From: Candidatus Bathyarchaeota archaeon
GTDB taxonomy: Archaea; Thermoproteota; Bathyarchaeia; Bathyarchaeales; Bathyarchaeaceae
Assembly (NCBI GenBank): GCA_003662715.1
Contig: QMYO01000040.1
Span: 1 to 9,836, forward strand
DNA length: 9,836 nt
Direction of reading: 5' to 3'
Shown: in pieces, positions 7,553 through 9,836 of the stretch
How positions within the stretch are numbered: position 1 is the first letter of the stretch
How the letters are laid out: every line of letters begins with the position of its first letter
The notes under the pieces: model-generated
Told to the model about the DNA's origin: nothing
Database searches by the model: none
Seen by the model: only the letters and a program-made list of their open reading frames with translations
Program-made: the position numbers and the translations under genes

Positions 7553-7752
7553 TATTTCCACAATTTCTTCGTGGTTGCAACGTCCTCTGCTACCGCTTAT
7601 CAACTAGTTGCCCGTTCGCTTCTTTTCTTATAATATCGTAGACAAAGGCGTTGTCTGTGGTATCGGTTTCACTTGGAATTTGTTCCACATTTACCGATTA
7701 TGTAGTTTCCATAAGCACAGAGTGTTGCTACCTTGGTTAGCCAAAAAATGCA
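7553..7752 (-). pseudogene. Decayed remnant of a CARDB-plus-dockerin protein
   Basis: The gap between the four-helix gene and the cohesin-like gene has no intact frame, but on the minus strand pieces of a familiar module order appear in successive frames. At 7752-7687 WLTKVATLCAYGNYIIGK resembles the FTW-T...GNYTI-A strand of CARDB domains. At 7688-7632, in another frame, QIPSETDTTDNAFVYD matches the GETDTTDN ending of CARDB. At 7585-7553, in a further frame, NHEEIVEI followed by a stop resembles the NHDGIVDIYD loop of archaeal dockerins. Order and spacing match the intact minus-strand protein at 8887-9836 (GETDIVDN, then dockerin). Several frameshifts and stops show it is dead. It is truncated at its 5' side by the promoter of the cohesin-like gene. 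Read by eye without alignment. Confidence 0.55.
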
Positions 7753-7835
7753 GCTTTAGGTATCCTCTTCCACTGATTCTTCGATACAATAGCATTTAAC
7801 TTGCTGCCATTTACTGCGCGCTTTTGCAGCCAAAA

Positions 7836-7867
7836 CTTAAATAAGATAGAACTTCTTGGATTGGTGA
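7836..7867 (+). promoter_or_regulatory. TATA-like box and Shine-Dalgarno of the cohesin-like gene
   Basis: CTTAAATA (7836-7843), the same box as at dppB and dppD, lies 39 bases before ATG 7875. GGTGA (7863-7867) is a Shine-Dalgarno with a 7-base gap. This supports 7875 as the translation start, which is not in the frame of the main domain. Confidence 0.5.
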
Positions 7868-7874
7868 TGTAAAA

Positions 7875-8559
7875 ATGTTAAGAAAAATCTACGTGGTAGT
7901 GGTTGCGCTTTTTCTGTTGTCACTTTGTGTTGTTCGGCATAAGTAACAGCGTTGGTTTAGGAAACGGGGAGACGCTTGATAATGGCTCCATTATTTGCGT
8001 TTGTCCTCACGAGACAAGTGTAGATGTTGGTGAAACTGTTACTATTAGTGTTATTCTATCCAAGGAGGTTGAAAATCTATACGGTTTTGATATCGTATTG
8101 AAGTGGGATCCTACAGCTCTAGAATACATTGGTCATGTTGTTACGGTACCAGTAGAAAGCTATTCAGAGGGGGTTCTTCACGCTCCCATATTTTTACTGA
8201 AGGATGATGTTGACCCAACTGCTGGAAACTACTGGGTTGCATATTCTTCGATGCCGCCTGCAGAGCCATTTAGTGGAAAAGGCGTTTTCTTTACTATGAC
8301 TTTTAAAGTTCTCTCAACATCAAATGACCCCCTATTTCAGTTAGTGAGTGCTGCTTTATCTAACAATGAAGGTCGACCTATATTGCAAGACCCCGAGGGA
8401 TTAACGTTTGAGCTACCCAACGAGCCCTATAGACCACCACATGAGCAGCGGTTAAGACGTCATGCTGGCGATGTTCTATGGTGGCTAAATCAATTAGAAG
8501 AAATGTACGCACACGTTCGCGCCAGCGAATGTAGTAACACGCGAGCATGGTCACCTTAA
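7875..8559 (+). CDS. Secreted cohesin-like domain protein, frameshifted just after its signal peptide
   Basis: ATG 7875 has a Shine-Dalgarno and encodes a clear signal peptide, MLRKIYVVVVALFLLSLCVV, but this frame stops at 7944-7946. The next frame is open through TAA 8557-8559 and, joined at about 7935, continues as GISNSVGLGNGETL. It then encodes one domain of about 145 residues with the cohesin pattern: VDVGETVTISVILS, LYGFDIVLKWDPTALEYIG, and GKGVFFTMTFKVLS. Cohesins bind dockerins, and dockerin repeats occur in both outer genes of this window. After the domain (ending about GLTFELPNEPYRPP) the last ~40 residues (HEQRLRRHAGDVLWW...) are charged and unlike the rest, with no anchor or dockerin. 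Alternatively translation could begin at TTG 7903 in the main frame, giving a weaker leader. Either an indel, a sequence error or a dying gene; the domain itself is intact. Confidence 0.72.
7929..7946 (+). other. Apparent +1 frameshift site
   Basis: GTTGTTCGGCATAAGTAA: in the signal-peptide frame it reads V-V-R-H-K-stop. Skipping the C at 7935 gives V-V-G-I-S-N, which joins the leader smoothly to the cohesin-like domain. There is no long homopolymer or obvious stimulatory structure, so a one-base insertion or an assembly error is more likely than programmed shifting. Confidence 0.6.
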
Positions 8560-8569
8560 GGCTTGACAA

Positions 8570-8886
8570 ACAGCGCCATTGACACAGTCTCTCTCCATTT
8601 TTGTTTACTCATGCGCCTTTTAACATTTAAAATGTTGTAATCAACAAGAATTGAAAGTTAAACAAGCATTAAAGAACAAACAATAGGGTTTAAACACAAA
8701 CAGAAGTGAAAAGCAACTTAGTCATACGACTTGCAAGCGGCAATGAATTGGTATCGTTAAAATCTAGTCATTTATTGTCGATGCCCAAGCTCTGGAAGCC
8801 TTCTACTGTTGAAGTGTATAACGCGCTGTTTTGCATCTTGGTTTCACATATGCAAATAAAACTGTTTTTAAAATAAAAATGGGGGT
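8570..8886. other. Gene-free stretch between convergent genes
   Basis: About 320 bases lie between the end of the cohesin-like gene and the end of the minus-strand peptidase-like gene. I see no convincing frame, tRNA or domain remnant on either strand. It has a T-rich tract at 8598-8606 that could terminate the plus-strand gene, an imperfect palindrome (AACATT-TAA-AATGTT, 8622-8636), and a T-rich minus-strand tract near 8857-8880. Confidence 0.5.
8855..8880 (-). terminator. T-rich tract, likely terminator of the peptidase/CARDB/dockerin gene
   Basis: Read on the minus strand, within 7 bases of the TAA stop there is ATTTTTATTTTAAAAACAG and then TTTTATTT. Successive T-runs of this kind are the usual archaeal termination signal. 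Confidence 0.5.
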
Positions 8887-9836
8887 TTATGGTTCTTTTT
8901 GTCCGTAGCGAGTTAATAGTGCAACTGCGTCGTATAGGTCTATGTCTCCGTCGTTGTCTATGTCCTTGTTTGGGTCGTACTGGGGGTCGCCTATCTTGGC
9001 GCCGTAGATTGTTAATAAAGCAACTGCATCATAGAGGTCAACGTCTTTATCCGCATCAAAATCGCCAGGAATCACAAGAACCACGGTATCGCCTAAAAAT
9101 GAATTATCAACTATATCAGTTTCACCTAGAACAGGTGTAGCATAAGCGCTTAAAGTATAATTGGCGTATCTTTGCAGCGTAGAAGTGTCCCACATAAATC
9201 TAATGATCTTCGTTTCTCCGACAAGAAGTGAGACATTTGCTGACGCTATAACGTTTGTTGTGTTCCAATACAATGTTAGTTTAAACGCTTCATTGGTTTG
9301 TCCTTCGTTGGTTACAGTCACATTGATCCATGTGACGATGGGAGGGGCCTGTGGGACTACCGTTTGACCATAACAGATGGTAAGGTTTGTCACAGCGATA
9401 TCGGGTACAAGCGGTGACACTGTCACAGCCCACTCTATTACAGTTGTATATCCAACGAGTGGTATTTGTGGAGTTGTGTAGTTTATGAGCGTCCAGTTGC
9501 CTCCGGGGCATGGTGGTAATGGTGGCGATATCCATGTTACATTGTATATGTCATGCGAGATGTAAGATGCGTCGTTGTGCACGGTGTCTGGCGGTGTTGG
9601 TGGGTGCGGATGAGGTGGTGGCGGATAGACTCTTCCAGGGCCGCCTGCTTCGGCGTTGTCTTGAATGGGATCGCTTATGGCTATCTGCATGGTGGTGGAG
9701 TTCACTCCCGCCGCTGTTACGCAGTGTCCTGACTCGTATGGATATGGATATTCTTCTCGTATCCAGGATTCTCCGTCGAAGTACCAGAACCCAAGCATTA
9801 AGATGACGTCTTCTGACCTTTCAATTTCTTTTTCTA
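8887..9836 (-). CDS. C-terminal part of a secreted C39-like peptidase-fold protein with CARDB and two dockerin repeats (5' end outside window)
   Basis: The minus-strand frame is open from the right edge to TAA at 8887-8889; the ATG at 9798 is probably internal because 12 upstream codons continue in frame with coding character (SEDVILMLGFWY). Modules in order: the end of a papain-like C39-type domain, with ESGHCVTAAGVNS carrying the candidate catalytic His and AISDP a downstream Asp (about 9836-9620; the Cys would be outside); a proline-rich linker (PPPPHPHPPTPP); a beta-rich CARDB adhesion domain (about 9410-9085), from VPDIAVTNLTI to LGETDIVDNSF; then two dockerin repeats, both with full D-X-D-X-D loops. 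Many N-X-S/T sequons fit an extracellular glycoprotein. The likely role is processing or binding of external protein, possibly docked on a cohesin. CARDB and dockerin calls are strong; peptidase activity is inferred from a partial domain. Confidence 0.75.
   Translation of the reverse strand, partial: EKEIERSEDVILMLGFWYFDGESWIREEYPYPYESGHCVTAAGVNSTTMQIAISDPIQDNAEAGGPGRVYPPPPHPHPPTPPDTVHNDASYISHDIYNVTWISPPLPPCPGGNWTLINYTTPQIPLVGYTTVIEWAVTVSPLVPDIAVTNLTICYGQTVVPQAPPIVTWINVTVTNEGQTNEAFKLTLYWNTTNVIASANVSLLVGETKIIRFMWDTSTLQRYANYTLSAYATPVLGETDIVDNSFLGDTVVLVIPGDFDADKDVDLYDAVALLTIYGAKIGDPQYDPNKDIDNDGDIDLYDAVALLTRYGQKEP
8902..8964 (-). repeat. Dockerin repeat B, canonical calcium loop
   Basis: This segment encodes DIDNDGDIDLYDAVALLTRYG. 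Loop positions 1, 3, 5, 9 and 12 are all Asp, with Gly at 6, as in calcium-binding dockerin segments. It is the last module of the protein, 3 residues (QKEP less one) short of the C-terminus. Confidence 0.8.
9001..9063 (-). repeat. Dockerin repeat A, canonical calcium loop
   Basis: This segment encodes DFDADKDVDLYDAVALLTIYG. Asp is present at loop positions 1, 3, 5, 9 and 12, followed by the same LYDAVALL helix as repeat B. It follows the CARDB domain after a short VLVIPG linker, the usual CARDB-to-dockerin junction. Confidence 0.8.

Noticed and set aside
7365..7580. Minus-strand open frame over the end of the four-helix gene
   Set aside because: It mostly overlaps a better-supported membrane-protein gene and has no start signals; only its upstream edge overlaps the dockerin remnant, in another frame.
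7608..7799. Plus-strand open frame of 63 codons before the cohesin-like gene
   Set aside because: It has no ribosome site and an aromatic/Cys-rich composition, and it lies antisense to the decayed CARDB-dockerin pieces, which explain the sequence better.
7929..7946. Programmed ribosomal frameshift in the cohesin-like gene
   Set aside because: There is no slippery run or visible stimulator, and the site falls at the end of a signal peptide where programmed shifting has no evident use; an indel or sequence error is simpler.
8622..8636. Palindrome AACATT-TAA-AATGTT
   Set aside because: It is short and A/T-rich in an A/T-rich gap and not close to a start; chance occurrence is likely, though an operator or terminator role cannot be excluded.
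8889..9806. Plus-strand open frames opposite the peptidase/CARDB/dockerin gene
   Set aside because: They are Arg/Leu/Val-rich antisense shadows of repetitive Asp- and Thr-rich coding sequence, with no ribosome sites.
1..9836. CRISPR arrays, tRNA or rRNA genes, insertion sequences
   Set aside because: I found no regularly spaced repeats, no cloverleaf-like sequence and no transposase motifs or terminal inverted repeats on either strand.

Overview
The window looks archaeal, of moderate GC and gene-dense. Genes are preceded by A/T-rich TATA-like boxes (CTTAAATA occurs three times) about 40-60 bases before starts that carry AGGTG-type Shine-Dalgarno sites, and T-rich tracts stand in for hairpin terminators. 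Secreted proteins are rich in N-X-S/T sequons. The mix of a Dpp/Opp-type ABC importer, CARDB and dockerin-like modules recalls Bathyarchaeia/Thermoproteota genomes, but this placement rests on remembered family patterns and no marker gene is present.

Left part (1-6191): the C-terminus of a secreted protein, probably the family 5 solute-binding protein of the transporter, ends in two degenerate dockerin-like repeats. It is followed by an apparently complete peptide/oligosaccharide ABC importer in two co-directional blocks. The permeases dppB and dppC overlap or abut. A small opposite-strand gene of unknown function intervenes, and then come the ATPases dppD and dppF, 4 bases apart. The DppC-like permease is about twice the usual length because an extracellular domain of roughly 350 residues sits between its first and second membrane segments.

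Middle (6241-7497): two divergent membrane-protein genes of unknown function share a promoter region. One has a single ectodomain between two membrane helices; the other has four helices.

Right part (7498-9836): a module-shuffling region for extracellular proteins. A decayed CARDB-plus-dockerin fragment lies on the minus strand (about 7553-7752). Next is a secreted cohesin-like protein on the plus strand whose signal peptide and cohesin domain are in different frames. Then, after about 330 apparently empty bases, comes the C-terminal part of a minus-strand secreted protein with a C39-like peptidase end, a CARDB domain and two canonical calcium-loop dockerin repeats.

The unifying theme is extracellular capture and uptake: a transporter with a dockerin-tailed binding protein and an enlarged outward-facing permease domain, beside a cohesin-like protein and a dockerin-bearing putative peptidase. 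A physical cohesin-dockerin link between these proteins is a hypothesis, not something the sequence proves.
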